Source of the DNA: Amphirosellinia nigrospora
Lineage: Eukaryota; Ascomycota; Sordariomycetes; Xylariales; Xylariaceae
Assembly: GCA_004123355.1 (NCBI GenBank)
Contig: SCHM01000001.1
Location: 744,001 to 808,000 of the forward strand
Length of the DNA stretch: 64,000 bases
Reading direction: 5' to 3'
The notes under the pieces were generated by a model. The model had not been told where the DNA came from, made no database searches, and was given only the letters and a program-made list of their open reading frames with translations. The position numbers were made by a program, and so were the translations under genes. Numbering within the stretch: the stretch's first letter is position 1; every line of letters starts with the position of its first letter. Below are positions 22,701 to 35,600 of this stretch, piece after piece.

Positions 22701-25700
22701 ATGGCAAGCTTCTTCAGAGGCAAGCAGGCAGGCATGCAGAATGACCTGTCGGCGAACATCCTGCCGGGCCTGTTCGCCCCTGATGAGCGCTCTCGATACG
22801 GCGTCAACTCTCAGATCAGGTATGGACTATTGCATATTTGTCGATAAGTGAAGCTCATGTGCCGTCTCTACAGCTGTGTCGCCTACGAACCCGTCCAGTC
22901 TCTCATAGCTGTTGGCACAAATGAGTCCAGGTTTGGCAGCGGGAGGATTTATGTGTTCGGTCAATCCAGAGTCCAGAAGTTCTTTGTTCCCTCACAGCCG
23001 CGCTCCTTTGCCGACATTCAGTTCTGCGCCAACCGTCTGATCAGCTTGGACACGAAGAATGAGGTCACAATATGGGATATTGACGCTGGTGTCCGACTCA
23101 ATAGCTTCCAAGCTCCGGGTATCGTCACGCGCATGTTAACGGATCCTATGCTTGACTGGTGCTTTGTTGGTCTCCAAACCGGCGAGGTCTACGCCTACGA
23201 CCTCGACCGCGAACGCTTGTCGCAATTCCGCCTCCCAAACTTCTGGACCGTGAGAGATCCTCGAGCTCGAGCTGTCCCCTTGTGTCGCTACAGATCCACC
23301 CAAGAGACGTGGGCAGGCTATTGATAGGGTATAGTCATGGAGCTGTGATTTACTCCTTCAAGCAAAACCAGCCCACTAGATATTTCGAATACCAGGTTCC
23401 CCCGGGGGCGCCGGGCGGCAGTCACCAGGCCATCGATACTTTAAGGAAGCCGAAGCTCACTCATGCTTTGTGGCACCCCACCGGAACATTCGTAGTTACT
23501 GTACACGATGACGCTAGTTTGGCTTTTTGGGATACCTCGAAAGATGGACGATTAGTCATGGCACGTACTTTATACGACTTTAATGTGGACCAGCCGGGGT
23601 CGCACCTGGAGGAACCCAAGCCGAAGCATCCATACACGCAAATAGCTTGGTGTTGTAAACAGAACCCAGAGGATTCCGGCCTCTTAGTTGCTGGCGGTCA
23701 GGTATTGGACGGATCTGCTCCTGGGCTGACCTTTGTGGAGCTTGGAGTCACACCCAACTATGCGACTTCTTCATGGCAGGTCCTAGCAGACTATATCAAG
23801 GGAAAACAGCGTACCACTCTTGAAACCCCTATTGGAACCGAGGTCGTCAATTTTTTCCTTATCCCGCGAACATCACCGCACTTTGCTGGCGCCCAAGATC
23901 CAATTGCAGTATTAGCTTTATTATCGTCCGGGAACTTATTACGATGAGCTTCCCGAATGGATATCCAATCTCGCCGACTAACCAACTTCACCCGTCGTTA
24001 TCCTTTGTTCATCCCTTTGCTACCAAGGTCACAAATGCTACTCTGAGCCGTGAAAGGTGGCTCGGCATGGTTGAAAATAGACTAAGGGGTGAGCCGATTC
24101 TGAAAGGCGGCGCGGAAGCAGCACGATCACGACGCCGCTTTGAAGGTCGGTCAATCATCCAGGTTGCCCATGCAGACAGTACGGTTCGTATATGGGACAT
24201 TGGCCATGGAGACGAGATTGAAAACTCTACACAGCTTCAAGTCGATGTGGCTAGAGCAGTAAACCGGTTTGAGGATGTCAACATCACAGCAATGAGCATG
24301 GCTGCAGAGAGCCCGGAATTCGCTGTCGGCACGAGCAAGGGAGAGTTGGATTGTGTTCATTTATGGTGGGATACTAATGAAAATCTTAAAACTAACGGTC
24401 AGACTGCGAATCAAGATCTGCCATCCAATCCCGGAGGACTCTCAGATATCAGAGGCAGATCGGAGCCAAACCTCAAAGTCGGCCTGCAGCCATTCTCTCT
24501 TTATGAGATGATGCAGGGATCGATAAGTGCAGTCAAGGTATCGGATGTAGGTTTTGTCGCTGTCGGGTCCGAAACGGCTTCATTAGTATTATCGACTTGC
24601 GAGGCCCTTCTGTCATGTTTCAATCTTCGATATCTGACCTGACAAAGTTGGAGAAAAAGTCATCTTTCTGAAGAGCCGCTCAAATGCACCAACTAACAAG
24701 GACTGCCCAGTCGTTATTGAATTTGCGGTTTTGACTCTGGACGAGGACAAATTCTCAAGTATATGCTGTTTTATCGGCACTCAGGAGGGAAGAGTTATTA
24801 CTTTGAGACTTCTGCCGTCTGGATCGAGTTTTCAAAGCCGAACCTGCTGGTGTAACTAATTTGGGCGATCGGGTGATTTCTATCAGCCCGATTGTAGCTG
24901 ATACTGGGAAGCCGGCAGCAGCAACGGGCCATGCTGTTGCTGGTCTCCGAGAAGGCAGGCACGTAAACGGCTTGCTTGTTGTTGGTGAGTACCGCAAAGT
25001 CTTACGTTTCGTGGCTAGTCTTCGCTAATCATTTCTTTCAAGTCACGGAAAGCGAAGTTCGTATATTCAAACCCGCAACTGCCAAAGGGGCATCGAAATC
25101 ATTCAGTGACTGCCTGTGTAGCGCTGCTGCTGTAACCGAATTTGAGTTGCATGGGATGGCGTTAGTTGGTGTTTTCGGCGATCGAACGACTAGGGCATTT
25201 AGTCTCCCAGGACTGAAAGAAATTGGCAATGCTTCATTACCAATGATGGACGGAAGCCGTATTCAAATTCATGTGTAACCGAGGACGGTGAAGTAATCTG
25301 CTGGACAGGACCATCCGAACTAGCCATCCTGCAAGCATGGGGAACGGGCAAGGAACTGGAGAATACTGCAGATACGCTCATCAACCCGGATCTTGCGATA
25401 CCACCCCGCCCAACGATCTCGAACATGCAGTGGATATCCGGGACGCAATACTTATCACCAGCAGACCTAGACCTATTAATAGGTGGCGCAGGGAGACCAC
25501 CTAGCAAGCGGATGCTTGCTGCGTCAGAGGCAATGGAGGAGCAGGCCCGGGCTGGACCGTCGAGCCCAAGTCAGGAAGGCTGGGGAGACTATCTCACTAG
25601 ACAACTGAACGAGCGTACAGAAAAGTTGAACATCATGAACGATAGCCTAGATAACGTGGCGACGAGTAGTCAGAATTGGGCCGATGGAGCAAGCAAGTTC

Positions 25701-25756
25701 GTGAGTAACCAGAAGAGAAAATGTTGTTGGGGAGTATCACTAGCAAATTTTCTTAG
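22701..25756 (+). CDS. Lgl/tomosyn/Sro7-type exocytosis regulator with R-SNARE-like tail (frameshifted)
   Basis: Lethal-giant-larvae family proteins bind t-SNAREs and Rab GTPases in polarized exocytosis. The start MASFFRGKQAGMQNDLSANI is followed by an intron at 22820-22873, then WD40-type propeller sequence (PVQSLIAVGTNESRFGSGRI, SLQIHPRDVGRLLIGYSHG, LSFPNGYPISPTNQLHPSL). A second intron is at 24985-25042. The C-terminus (LNERTEKLNIMNDSLDNVA, then ASKFVSNQKRK) aligns by eye with an R-SNARE motif, with Arg at the zero-layer position and no membrane anchor, as in tomosyn. Frame breaks occur near 23290, 23940, 24585, 24668, 24832 (two bases), 25258 and 25725. Eight missing bases make the exons sum to 984 codons, a normal family length. 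I favour sequence error over a pseudogene. Confidence 0.9.
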
Positions 25757-26987
25757 GCGTTAGGACCGAGCTGGTTACTTTTGACATTATTTCATCATCA
25801 TGGTTGGAGTTATAGGAGCTGTGCATGAGAAAAGGAATAAGGTTACTATGTTAATGGTGGAATTAGCGATGTTTGCTTCCGTAGCTACGATCAATCTAAA
25901 TAAACGAATATTCTATGCTATGAAGTGTGTTATTTCCTCCCCAATCAAAACGCTAAAATATAACGTTTCTTGAGCTTTGTCTGTAGAATGTGGGTGTCTA
26001 TTACTAAGCGTGATCTTATAAAGGAGACTGGATCTCTCTCAAGTGACAACGATAGTATTTATACATATGTACTATCAACTCCCTAAATATTATACAAGAG
26101 CAAAAAACTATGATATCTGCTTTGTATTGCTTTGATGTGATATTTAGATGTTGGCTACGCCAAATAATGATGGCCACTTGTCGATGGAGCGAAGTTGTAA
26201 CAAGGACTTCTGTGAAGGGCTTGGATAATGATTAAAATATAAAGTCGTCGCTAACCTAGGTATTAGGCATCTAGCTACCGTGCGTTATGTATAACCCATA
26301 TAAACCGTCAGATCTGTTCAAGAGCTACAAAGGTCCAGGGCCTGAAAATTGGACAGGTTAAGATGACCTGTACTCATCAATATATGCTGCATTGTGATTA
26401 TCTTATGATATAAGGAACAGTAAATGTTCTATGGACTGATCGTGGAGTAAAGATATAGGATCTTAAAATAGCCGGTAGAACTTACCTAGAGCCCAGTAGA
26501 TTCATTGATTGATCTTGGACCCTCACTAAGAGCTAAGAGAGTTCCAGCATCTAAATATGACCAAACCCCCGGTTCTTAAACGGACGACTGACCGACTATA
26601 AATACCCCAGAGGGTAAACTCACTGGCTGGAGCAAATTTACTATAGCAGAGCCAAGCTTGCTATTATATCTATGAGCCAGCTGCCAGCTGGTACCGAGCG
26701 GCGCTTGTGTTGCTGCTGATTTTGACCGTTGAATTTACCCAAAAGTTTCCCTTGGCGGCACTGGCTACCGCTGGGCTCTTACATTCTGCCGGAAATGAAT
26801 TCCGATAATCACGTACTAATTTTCAACGGTAGCGAGACATTATCCTGAGGTCATGCATGTATGAGGGGATATTCTGTCATGTTGGGGCCTTTGACTTAAG
26901 ACAGGACGCCCCGAGTTGTTCGACCGACGGTTTGACTTCCCCCTTCTGAGAAACCAATCAGGCTTCCATTCAATTCTGGAGAGAAAG
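25757..26987. other. Upstream region of the beta-glucosidase gene
   Basis: About 1.2 kb. It contains a TATAAATA element (listed separately) and, directly after it, CCCCAG, which matches the reverse complement of the CreA carbon-repressor consensus SYGGRG. No coding sequence is seen. Confidence 0.5.
26597..26604 (+). promoter_or_regulatory. TATA-like element upstream of beta-glucosidase
   Basis: TATAAATA lies about 390 bp before the ATG at 26988 and is followed immediately by CCCCAG, a possible CreA site. Glucose repression would suit a secreted beta-glucosidase, but the distance implies a long 5' leader, so the assignment is tentative. Confidence 0.3.
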
Positions 26988-29900
26988 ATGCGTTTACTAC
27001 CACTCACGCTCGTCTTTGGGCTTCTTGTTGGGAGTGATGCTGCTTCATTTGCAGATCCTGCCCCTACCGCACCCGACTTCTACCCCTCTCCTTGGAGCGC
27101 CGGCGGCCCAGGCTGGGACGATGCCTATAAGCGGGCGCACGAGTTCGTTTCGAAACTGACGCTTCTTGAGAAGGTCAACTTGACCACCGGCACTGGCAAC
27201 CAAGCGGATCTCTGCACGGGAAATACTGGCAGTATTCCCCGCCTAGGGTTTAGGAAGCTATGCCTTCAGGAGTGCGTGATTCTCGGAACCATTTTCTCCC
27301 CATTTCAGCAACTTTCAGAGCACAATGTTTCCTTTTGGGACGGGAGGATGCCTATAAGCTTCTGCAACCCTCCCAGCTCCCATGATGAATGGCAATGGCT
27401 GACTCCGAGCGATGTAGTGGGCCGGTCGGCGTGAGGTACAGTAAGTCTAAAATTAACTTGCGAGCAGTCTTTCCCCCGGAACACCGTATGGAGTGTCTGG
27501 CGTCGCTAAGGGTAGCGTAGGCTGTGGTGGGTGACGTGAGCAAAGGGCGCTTGTAAACTCATCATCATACGAGATGTATCACAAGTCCTCTGCTGATATG
27601 ACGTCCTTTTTATCTAGCTGATCTAAACTCGGCATTTCCTGCGGGAATAAATGCTGCCGCTACATGGTCACGGTCCCTAATACGCAAGCGAGGCGAAGCG
27701 CTCGGATCAGAGTTTAGGGACAAGGGGATTGGTATGTATCAATCGTTGTTTTTTTTAAAAAAAAACTCGGAGTGGAAAGAAAGAAACCTATCACATAACT
27801 GACTTGGCCATGCATGAAGATATCCTTTTAGGACCCGTTGTCGGGCCTTTAGGTCGTGATCCCGCAGGCGGCCGCAATTTTGAAGCTTTCGGACCCGACC
27901 CCTTTTTGGCAGGGATTGCTGTGGCCCAGACTATCGAAGGAACCCAGAATGCGGGCGTTATTGCCAGCGTGAAACATTACATCTTGAATGAGCAGGAACA
28001 CTTCCGGGGAGGTATTAGTAGTAATATCGACGACAAAACTATGCATGAGCTCTATCTATGGTGAGTCAACATGGGCTCCCCGACTACTTCAAGCGAGCGT
28101 GGATGAGGGTGAAAGTCGGAATTAACTTCTTCGTCCGGCTGTTGGCTAATCGCTGCTACTGGCTTATAGGCCATTCGCGGACGCTGTTCATGCTGGCGTT
28201 GGGAGTGTCATGTGCTCTTACAATAAGATTAACAACACGTATGCTTGTGAGAACTCGTATGTTCTCAATCATCTCTTGAAAGATGAGCTGGGATTTCAGG
28301 GCTTTGGTATGTGTTAAGTCTTCTTATTCCTATCATTACTACTACCTCGGGAGCCATATCTCTCCACCTGGGCCTCGGCAGCACAAACTTAATGTAAATT
28401 CGCAGCGAATGACTGGAAGTTCGAAGGCAGAGCATTTATTTAGAGAAGTCTTTAATAACTAGAACATAGTTGTTTCGGATTGGGGTGCACAGCATAGCGG
28501 CGCGCTGAGTGCACTGGCCGGACTTGACATGACCATGCCTGGAGACGGAGTCCGCAATTCTACATACAACTCGTATTGGGGTGGAGGTCTCACCGAAGCG
28601 GTCCTCTCCCTCGATATTTCCCCGTTCAGGATTGATGATATGGCTGTGAGGATCATGGCTGCATTCTATAAAGTGGGAAGAGACACGAAGCAGGTTGACA
28701 TCAACTACTCCTCATGGACTAATGAAACCGTCGGCCCTCAGTACTGGCATTCCCAAAAGGGCAATACGACTGTAAACAAACATGTCAATGTCCAAGGAGA
28801 CCACGCCGAGCTTATACGAGAGATCGGTGCTAAGTCGGCTGTGCTGCTGAAGAATATAGGCAATGCTCTGCCACTGAGGAAACCGGCCAGTCTCGCCATT
28901 ATTGGCGAGGACGCGCAAGATAACCCCAACGGTCCTAACGCCTGTGTTGACAGAATATGCAATGTAGGGACCCTGGCGATGGGGTGGGGTTCTGCAACCG
29001 CCGAGTTCCCATACTTGGTATCTCCTGCAGAAGCCCTTGAAAGGCAGGCCAGCGAGGATAACACCGTCTTCTCCAACGTCAAGAGCAACTGGGACCTGGA
29101 CGCTGCTCGCGCCGCCGCGAGCAATTCATCTACTGCTGTTGTCTTCGTAAATGCTAATTCAGGGGAAGGTTACGACACGCTTGATGGCAACTTTGGTGAT
29201 CGCAAAAACCTCACACTCTGGAATGGCGGCGATGAGCTCATCGCTGCCGTGGCATCAGCCAACCCAAACACGATCGTAGTGATCCACAGCGTAGGACCGG
29301 TTCTCATCGACCATGTCCAAACACACCCAAATGTCACAGCGATTCTCTGGGCTGGTCTTCCCGGCCAGGAATCTGGTAACTCCTTGACGGATGTCCTGTA
29401 TGGAAAGGTCAATCCGCAAGGCAAAACTCCTTTTACTTGGGGTAAAGCGGCGCAGGACTGGGGCATCACCACTCTCGTCAACTCAAGCACGCAGCAACCA
29501 CAACAAGATTTTGCCGAGGGCTCCTTTATAGACTACCGATACTTCGACCGCGAGGGCATTGAGCCGAGCTTCGAATTTGGGTTTGGGCTTAGCTATACTA
29601 ACTTCTCGTATACGAACCTGGCGATTAAGCCGCAGGTAAGCCGTTGGAGTCTTTGATTTCCCCTTTTTTTTTCTATGACTTAAAGACGCGGATGGCCTCC
29701 ATAGGCATATTCTGCTCTTGCGACTCCTAGAACCCCCCTAAGTAATGCTTACTATTAGTGGAACTTATTGACTCTGGCTTTATATATAGGATGTAGGGCC
29801 ATATGAGCCTGCTAGCGGTTCCACTATCGCAGCACCGACTTTCGGCGGCATAGACTACGATCCCGTGGGTGCGCTTCTGCCCGAGGGGTTCGAGAAGGTG

Positions 29901-30539
29901 CCGGGTATGATATACCCATGGATCAACGACACGAACATCCCAGACAATACCGGCTCGCCAGATTTTCCTTACTCGGCTCATAATCGGTCTGCGCAGCCTA
30001 TTCTCCCAGCCGGTGGTGCGCCCGGAGGGAACCCGGACCTGTATAAAGTCGTTTATGTCGTGACGGTTGACGTCACGAATACAGGGGAAGGTAATATATT
30101 CTCGTCATTATCTAACTCTTCCTCTTGATGGCTTTAAGAGTCTCTGGTCGCCTAGGCTAGGGCCTTGTAGAGAATCCCTCAAATCCCTCCCAATCATACT
30201 TTTAGCTGACTCTGAGTGCTCTAGTAACCGGTACTGATGTTCCCCAACTGGTACGAATCATCGCTTCCTTCCTACCTATTGATCCGTGAACCTGCTTCTA
30301 ACTGGTATTTTTAGTACATCTCTCATGGCGGCTCAGCCGAACCCAAGGTTGTGCTTCGCGGTTTTGACGAAGTTGAGCTGAAGGCCGGGGAGATAAAGAC
30401 TGTCGCCTTTAATCTGACATATCGTGATCTAAGCAATTGGGACACCGAGGCACAGGATTGGAAGGTCACAAGTTATCCAAAGACCGTGTACATTGGCACA
30501 AGCTCCAGGGACCTAAGACTACATGCTGATATTGAATAA
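26988..30539 (+). CDS. Secreted GH3 beta-glucosidase
   Basis: Hydrolyses beta-glucosides and cello-oligosaccharides. Nine exons join in frame: 26988-27271, 27418-27440, 27618-27731, 27820-28060, 28170-28306, 28470-29635, 29790-30090, 30225-30250 and 30315-30539. They sum to exactly 839 codons, with no frameshift. A signal peptide ([20 protein letters not shown]) precedes the GH3 N domain, with [34 protein letters not shown] and the nucleophile motif VVSDWGAQ reconstituted across the exon 5/6 junction. The GH3 C domain shows [18 protein letters not shown] and [19 protein letters not shown], followed by a fibronectin-like C-terminal domain ending [20 protein letters not shown]. Many N-glycosylation sites are present. 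Exons 2 and 8 are only 23 and 26 nt. Related to the extracellular fungal bgl1-type enzymes of plant biomass degraders. Confidence 0.95.
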
Positions 30540-31143
30540 GCGTGTTGGACGTTTCTCGAGATTGTAGTTAGAATCAAGACAAGCTCGTAGACACTTAAGA
30601 TGAGGGTATCTGAGAGGAAGGCCGACAGATGGGATTAACTATTGTGATACCCCTAAAGCTGGGGGCTAGACTCTGGGGATGTGTTACCGCGCCGCTGGTG
30701 TACTAGAGGGTCACTCACATCGACTTTCGTGTCGAAGGCGTAATAGTGAATGACACTGCATTTCTTCTGTCGACTTAATTCAAATAGATGAAAGGGGCAA
30801 AGCGCAAAGTCCACTTCTTCTTTTTGAGCCTTGACTTCTACTCCGGATTATGATAAAATACGTAACAACAAGAATAGAAAGGCGTGAATAATCGCATTCT
30901 TGGGCTAGCCTGGGAACACAAGGGCAAAATAATTGGGCTCAAAGAAAGCTGACATACCTATTGTTCCTCTATAGCTCTTTATGCCATTCATTGACGTCAT
31001 CCCTTTATATCTCAATGACTATTCTAGTCTCTGTAAATGGATATAAATATTTACAAGAATGTGAGATTTGATGACCTTCTTGTTTCCAGACCGTATTATT
31101 GAGCGTTATCTTACGAATAGAATATTCACATTACCGAAAAAAG
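30540..31143. other. Intergenic
   Basis: About 0.6 kb between two + strand genes: the 3' UTR of the glucosidase and the promoter of the small secreted protein. Nothing else recognised. Confidence 0.5.
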
Positions 31144-31596
31144 ATGGCCGCCTCCAAGAGCATTAAACTCGCCGCTTTGCTCTGCATTATTTCACAACCT
31201 CTGGTTCATGTCGTGGGAGGTTCTCCTACTACTCATTCCAATGTCGTCTATGGTTACACTATTCTTCTAGGAAAGCATAGGCCGTTCTATAATGGCACCT
31301 TAAGCAGTAACAGTACTTATAATGGCAATGGTACTTCAGGTACCAATATGACAGCACCTTCAGGTCGGCACCCGCCTTACTGTGTCTGTTATATATGCTG
31401 TATGACGAAATCCTGCCAGTTTGGAAATATGACCGAACAGCCTAACTCAACTATCGGGCAACCAAACAGTCAAAAGCTGCCCACGTTGGCTTCTTCATAT
31501 GAAGCCCATCCGATAAGTGCTGCTCCCAGTGCGATCGGAGGGCGCGTGATAATCTTGTTGGATATCATGGTTTGGTTGTGGATATGGATATTATAG
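31144..31596 (+). CDS. Small Cys-rich secreted protein, probable GPI anchor; orphan
   Basis: 150 residues with a clear signal peptide (about 25 residues, IKLAALLCIISQPLVHVVGG), a short Asn/Ser/Thr/Gly-rich segment and a central cysteine cluster YCVCYICCMTKSCQF. A small-residue region (SAAPSAIGG) then precedes a C-terminal hydrophobic stretch (RVIILLDIMVWLWIWIL). That end fits a GPI-anchor signal or, less likely, a tail membrane helix. At least six N-X-S/T sequons are visible. The frame is open upstream of the chosen ATG, but only this ATG gives a clean signal sequence. I recognise no family. It could be a wall protein or an effector-like secreted protein. Confidence 0.6.
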   Translation: MAASKSIKLAALLCIISQPLVHVVGGSPTTHSNVVYGYTILLGKHRPFYNGTLSSNSTYNGNGTSGTNMTAPSGRHPPYCVCYICCMTKSCQFGNMTEQPNSTIGQPNSQKLPTLASSYEAHPISAAPSAIGGRVIILLDIMVWLWIWIL

Positions 31597-32626
31597 GCTT
31601 TACGTTAGTTGAACTTGAATAAAAATGCAATTTCTAGCCAAGTTGGCTTCCTGAATACCTGGGTGGCCAATCATAGTGCTATACTAACTTTTCGGGTATT
31701 ACTTTTGCAGAGACATTGTTCAACAGCGACCTCGAGATTGTACCGCCTCAAAATTCTTTTTTTTAATAAACAGCTTTTATTCCATGTAGGTGATACTTTA
31801 AGAAACGTTTTAATAATGAAGAAAATTTTTTGAACATATAAAAGGGGTTATACGGCCATATAAAATATCTAGGTCGTTAATATTAAATTATATATAATAC
31901 TATTCCAACATCATCTAATGAGATTTGTTGACGTGCGGCTTTTATTCTCGACTTGTCCTAAATGTCCCCAGATAGACATCAAAGTATTCCGTACGGCTAT
32001 ATGCTTTGCTGCCCTACGATCACCTACACAAGTTAGCATTATGATAACTTATATGTGTCTCGCAGCCCCCAAAGACCTACCTCACCACCTTTGTAGGTAA
32101 GTAAACTCAAGGACATGTGTATGTACGTATATCAATGTAGGTAGGTATCAATGCAAGTACATCCTAGTCCAAGAAGGCAAACAGGTAATCACAACCAGTC
32201 AACACCAAATTTAATACACAAGAGGATATCCAACGAAGATGAATGTGTAATAAAATGTCATTTCATTAATCATTTCATCTCAAAGTTAAGCGGTGCCTCG
32301 CAAACGCCGCAGTGTCTCCCCCACACATACATCGCCCAGCTAACTCCTCTCTCATTCAATAGATACGCGCCATACAGAGAGAGAGACACGAGAGGGGAAG
32401 CCTCCTCCCGTTAGACGAAGCCCTTGTGCTTTTGCTTTTCGAATAGAAAAGTCTCTAGACGCCGCGCTAATAAAATTTACGTAACCCGCCACAATCACAC
32501 CTTCTGTCTCCCAGTGTTGGTACATGTTGGTTGCTGTGCGCCATGTCATAATATTGATAATCGAATACTTCATCGTTGAACCCACTCCCAAGCATCTTTA
32601 AGTCGTCGCACTCCTGACTAGGGCTT
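31597..32626. other. AT-rich intergenic, convergent
   Basis: About 1 kb, strongly AT-rich at 31740-31910 (ttttttttaataaac, tattaaattatatataata). It includes the TAGGTAGGTA motif near 32139. No gene recognised. Confidence 0.5.
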
Positions 32627-35600
32627 CTACTCCGCTTTCCTCCTGGCGCGAACCAACTCGGCGGTGAGCTCGGCATTTTGCCGCTCACTATCATGGATTC
32701 TTTGTCGTGCTTGTGTTCGATCCATAACTCTGGCTTCTCGTTCCTCCTGTAGTTTGTGTTCTAGCTGGCGCAGCCTCAGCATCCATTGGTTGTGCTCGAC
32801 CCCCGGCCCGGAGCCCGCATCGCCGTGTGAAGAGCTCAGGCGTCCCCTCTCGGATACCAAAGTGTTAGAGGAGCTCCGGGCCAGGCTATTGATAGTGCCC
32901 CTATTGGTTGTCGTCTCGAAATGTGTGGTTTTGCTACGAGGAAGTTTTGACTCTCGCCCATGTGGGCCGGTAGGTACTAGCGGCGAAGGACTTCCCCCTC
33001 GATCAACTCTTCACTTGACGACACATGACTGTTCGATTGCTTTGTGAGTGTTCGTTCAGGGAAGCCTCCGCCCCGGTTGCGAGCGTCGTGGGCACGTTGA
33101 AGCGTCGCGTGCTCGATTTTGAGGGTGCGATACGCCGTCTCCAATTGGGTGAGTCTTGTCTGCGCGTCATAACTGCCGCTGGTGAAACCGGATCGCACAA
33201 TGGCCTCGAGCCGCTCTAGTTTCTTTGTACGTACTTCAAGATTGTTTTCAAGTGTCTGGTACTCTTTCCAAAGCTCGCGTTCAACGGACTTGATGCGAGT
33301 TTGGAAGTTACCCAATAATGACTCGATTGTTTTGATGGCTGCGAGTAAGTTCTTGCTAAAGCCGGGAAGCATTGTCGATATAGATTCGATAGATGGCAAC
33401 GCCCGGCCGTTAATCAGGCTATTGTTATGTGTCCAGTCGGATCCGCAGAGGCCAGCAAGACGCGTCCACAATACTAAGAGTAGATTGTTGCGCTCAGCAA
33501 GTTGTTCCTTAAATACCCCTTCCAGCTGGGCTATTTTCTTTTTGTCCGATGCTCGAGTGGCCTCGAGCTCTATGATGCGTGAATCCTGGCTGGTGACTGT
33601 CCGCGTTACGTGTTGATGGGTGCGTTGGAACGTCTCGAACTGATTGTTCGTATTACGATGAGCCTGGCGTTCTTTGTCAAGCATCTCTCCGAGCTTCCGA
33701 GACTCGAGGGCATGGGATTCAAGCAGACTGTCGCGTTGCTTGATAATATGCTCTTTCTCTAATAGAGAGTTCTTCGCACCATCGAGCTCACGATTGGTAG
33801 TCTCGAGTTCACGCTGAAGCGTGGCGATGGACTGGGCACAAGTTAGTCTTGGAATCCTTGGATACGGGCATTAATCAGGTGTCTCACCTGCAATAGACTT
33901 GACCGGGTTCCGTTCAAATCTCCTAGAGCCTCTCGCAAGTTATTCTCTAATTCTATGAGCCTCTCCTTCCACTGCGTCACCTCTATTTCCCTATTGCCAA
34001 GGCTCTTCCGGAGGGTTCTAGCCTCCTCTTTGGCCGCAGATGCCTCACGATTGAGATCGTTGACAATCTGCTGCACTTCCTCTTTCTCGCGGTTGGCAAT
34101 CAACTCTCGTTGTTTACGTTCATTGGCGAGTCGTTGATCGAGCTCCTTAGCGCGATCGCGCTCGTCCGTAATGATTTGTTCAGCGTTGGCGAGCGCTGCT
34201 TCGAGATCACCAATCCGTATCTTATCTCCTTCTTGCTCTTCACGTAGGAAAGCAATTTCGCCTTGACTAGACTCTTGTTGTACGCCTAGTCTTTGGGTCT
34301 TTTCGTTGGATTCTAAGAGTTGGGTCTCGAGTTCTTCGAGTTCCTTTCCAGATTCGGTTAGTTCGTGCTCAAGCTGCTCAATTCTCTTTTGTGTCTTCAT
34401 CTGTTCATCCTCGAGTCCTATGAGGGATTCTGTCATATTATGCATCTCCTCCTGGAGGGCTTCGAAATTATCCGAGCGATCTTGAAGATCCATTTGAAGT
34501 CGCTGAATCTCATCAATCTTCTGGTCGACGTCAGCTTCTAATTCGTTCACAAGCCCTTGGGCTTCTTCTTGTAGATCTGCAAATTTGGTCTCCCAGATGG
34601 CCTGGTCCTGCAGGGACTCATCCTTTCCGCCTGGATAGTGATTAGATCATTCATTGCATTCTCTAGCTCGTCCTGGGCGATTGCCGCATTTTCTTCCGCC
34701 TGTCGTTTACCCTCCACCGCTTCTTCAAAGTCTGCCATGCAGGAGTCGAGCTCTCGCTGGAGCTCCTGATTGTTGAACTTCATCTCATTCATTTTATCGC
34801 GTTGTTCTGCTATTTTATTTTCAAGACCCTCCCGGTCTGCGTCGTCTAATACGGTTGTGAGCTGAGATCGCCCACTTCCTCTTGACATGGGGCGCATATT
34901 GGCGCCGACTCGTGATGCCGATCGATCTAAAAGACTATCGAGAGTTGAAGGTGCTGGCCCGCCACGTCGTTGAGCCAGCTTGAGCTCTTCAATCTCCTGG
35001 TACAGCCTCTCTTTCTCACGATTACGGGAGGTGAGCATCGAAGTCTGCGCGCCAACTTCCTGCGTAGCTCAGCGTTTTCATGCCGGAGCTTCTCACTCTC
35101 TTGGCGAAGGTCTTCAACTAATGTTGACGACTGGCTCAAGGAATGGGCCGGATCTGCTTCTCCGGAAAAGCTGGAGACGGGGCGCGACCGTGAAGGTGAA
35201 GCTTGTCTTGGCTTTCGAGAGATATTATAGATATTCGTCGTATGGTGCAAGCCGCCGCCCACAGGTATTGACCCGTTCATCTCTTGCTTCAGTGAAAAAA
35301 CCTCATCTCGCAACTTCCGATTCTCGTCATCAGCTTGTTCACGGCGTGCCGTCTCTTGTTCCAAAAGATCTTTCCAGACTTCTGATTCCTCTTGTCTTCC
35401 CAGACTGTCCCCTACACGCTCGGTAACCCTGTCTCCCATTGCCTTGACGGTTTTTCTACCAGCTTTCTCTTCTCTAATTCACTGGCCATACTTTCTGAGC
35501 GGAGTCGTTCAATCTCGCGTACGAATTCTTCGATTTGCTCGCGTAGCAGTATAATCTCCTCCTCATTCGCCTGTGCATTCGAGTCAGGGGTTGGTGTCGC

